Notes under the pieces: generated by a model
What the model saw: the letters and a program-made list of their open reading frames with translations, nothing else
The model's database searches: none
Told to the model about the DNA's origin: nothing
Shown: positions 7,458 through 8,056 of the stretch, piece after piece
Position numbering within the stretch: the stretch's first letter is position 1
Layout: the number at the start of each line of letters is the position of its first letter
Program-made: the position numbers and the translations under genes
Source: Candidatus Sulfopaludibacter sp. SbA3
GTDB taxonomy: Bacteria; Acidobacteriota; Terriglobia; 2-12-FULL-54-10
DNA: 8,056 nt
Reading direction: 5' to 3'
Assembly (NCBI GenBank): GCA_945865705.1
Contig: CAMBEY010000128.1
Span: 1 to 8,056, forward strand

Positions 7458-7502
7458 TATAAACTTTCCTCCAGCAGGTGATCGGAAGGCATGGAGGAGA
7501 GC

Positions 7503-8056
7503 ATGCGGCCACCGAGACCGTTTCCGAAAGGAGCATCCCAGCAGTTAGCCAAGGCTCTGAAGCAGGCCAAGAGCAAATCGGAGTTCCAACGAATTCAGTG
7601 TCTGTGGCTGCGGGCTTCTCTGGGGCTCGGCGCCGCTCAGGTAGCCAGGGCGATTGGCTGGCAGCCCACCTCGGTGCGGCGGCTGCAGGCTCAATACCTG
7701 AAGGAAGGCCAGCAGGTGCTACAGGCGGTGGGCCGGGGGGGCCGGCGCAACCAGAACCTGACCGTAGAGCAGGAGCGCCGGTTGTTGGCGAAGTTTCAGG
7801 CTCGGGCGGAGAGCGCCGCGATGCTGGAGGTCAGCCAGATGCAGCGCGCCTATGAAGACGCCGTGGGACATGCGGTCCCCAAGAGCACCGTGTACCGGAT
7901 GCTGGCCCGGCACGGCTGGCGCAAGATTGCTCCGCGCCGCCGTCATCCGCAAGTGAACCGGCGGCGGCAACGGGCCTTCAAAAAAACTCCCCCGGATCGT
8001 CGCCCAAGTCGTCGCCGAGCAGGCCCGAACCGTCCGGCTGATGTTTCAGGACGAGG
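7503..8056 (+). CDS. IS630-family transposase, N-terminal DNA-binding half (3' partial, frame change at 7980-7986)
   Basis: Translation from ATG 7503 gives 161 family-consistent residues up to the A-run. Residues about 32-98 form a helix-turn-helix (LGAAQVARAIGWQPTSVRRL at 42-61) followed by the basic GRGGRRNQNLTVEQERRLL segment. A second helix-turn-helix lies near 112-147 (VPKSTVYRMLARHGWRKIAP at 125-144). ATG 7503 is preferred over in-frame ATG 7491 because GGAGGAG (7493-7499) precedes it with 3-5 nt spacing, while the GGAAGG before 7491 is only one base away. After Lys161 this frame stays open to the window edge but reads Arg/Pro-rich residues unlike any transposase; the expected continuation is in the +1 frame. 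The gene is either interrupted by a one-base indel or expressed by frameshifting or slippage. Confidence 0.8.
   Translation, partial: MRPPRPFPKGASQQLAKALKQAKSKSEFQRIQCLWLRASLGLGAAQVARAIGWQPTSVRRLQAQYLKEGQQVLQAVGRGGRRNQNLTVEQERRLLAKFQARAESAAMLEVSQMQRAYEDAVGHAVPKSTVYRMLARHGWRKIAPRRRHPQVNRRRQRAFKKTPPDRRPSRRRAGPNRPADVSGR
7980..7986 (+). other. A7 homopolymer at the transposase frame change
   Basis: Seven consecutive A follow the Phe codon TTC (7977-7979). Reading AAA-AAA and continuing gives the nonsense-like frame; dropping one A, or gaining two, joins the helix-turn-helix half to the frame encoding the first catalytic Asp. Gaining two would restore FKKKLP, dropping one FKKLP; both look plausible for the family. 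A-runs of this sort are known sites of transcriptional slippage in IS630-type elements, and also of sequencing error. Confidence 0.6.
7987..8056 (+). CDS. IS630-family transposase, start of DDE catalytic half in +1 frame (3' partial)
   Basis: Read from CTC at 7987, the sequence gives LPRIVAQVVAEQ, then TVRLMFQDE ending at 8055. RLMFQDE is the hallmark first-Asp motif of the IS630/Tc1 DDE domain, with the Asp codon at 8050-8052. This frame is offset by one base from the helix-turn-helix frame. The other catalytic acids and the gene's end lie outside the window. It has no start of its own here; I read it as the continuation of the upstream half across the A-run. Confidence 0.7.

Larger units (their letters stand above)
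7430..8056 (+). mobile_element. IS630-family insertion sequence, left part
   Basis: The transposase reading across 7503-8056 identifies the family. The left end is not fixed. The AT-rich stretch 7424-7470, just before the GC-rich transposase gene, is the likely terminus, and 7430 is a provisional boundary at a TA dinucleotide (IS630 elements insert at and duplicate TA). The right end, and so the inverted repeat that would prove the boundary, lies beyond the window. The element is divergent from the minus-strand operon and sits about 470 nt upstream of its first gene. Confidence 0.65.

Noticed and set aside
7478..7855. Plus-strand open frame of 125 codons overlapping the transposase
   Set aside because: It is one base off from the frame encoding the helix-turn-helix motifs, is Gly/Ala/Arg-rich, and matches no family I recognise; it is a shadow of the transposase gene.

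Overview
The window looks like a chromosomal segment of a GC-rich environmental bacterium, most probably an Acidobacteriota (Bryobacter/Solibacter- or Vicinamibacter-like). This is inferred from gene content: a DUF1592-type multi-domain haem protein paired with a Tat-exported DUF1552 protein, an exported ankyrin protein beside them, and a quinohaemoprotein alcohol dehydrogenase. Planctomycetota, Verrucomicrobiota and Myxococcota also carry DUF1592/DUF1552 pairs, so the phylum call is a preference and not proof.

Layout. (1) 2-1540, plus strand: the C-terminal 512 residues of a PQQ-dependent alcohol dehydrogenase with a fused cytochrome c domain; its N-terminus lies before the window. (2) 1541-1584: a short convergent intergenic gap with no clear terminator. 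(3) 6961-1585, minus strand: a three-gene operon read as DUF1592-family dihaem protein, then DUF1552 Tat-exported protein (4-nt ATGA stop/start overlap), then an exported ankyrin-repeat protein (41-nt gap). A weak promoter candidate lies at about 7032-7061. (4) About 6989-7430: an intergenic stretch with no gene I can support, turning AT-rich towards its right end. (5) About 7430-8056, plus strand: the left part of an IS630-family insertion sequence. Its transposase changes frame at a run of seven A, so the DNA-binding half and the start of the DDE catalytic half are in different frames. The element runs off the window.

How the genes may work together. All four complete or near-complete host proteins are predicted to act outside the cytoplasm: the quinohaemoprotein and the dihaem protein as c-type haem redox proteins, the DUF1552 protein through a twin-arginine signal, and the ankyrin protein through a Sec-type signal (the quinohaemoprotein's own signal lies outside the window). 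The DUF1592-DUF1552 pairing is an established genomic association of unknown function. A joint role with the ankyrin scaffold and the facing dehydrogenase in periplasmic oxidation is my inference. The most checkable unusual points are the A7 frame change in the transposase, the Asp-x-Asp active-site signature of the PQQ enzyme (lanthanide-type in the methanol/ethanol dehydrogenase branch), and the three-gene exported module.
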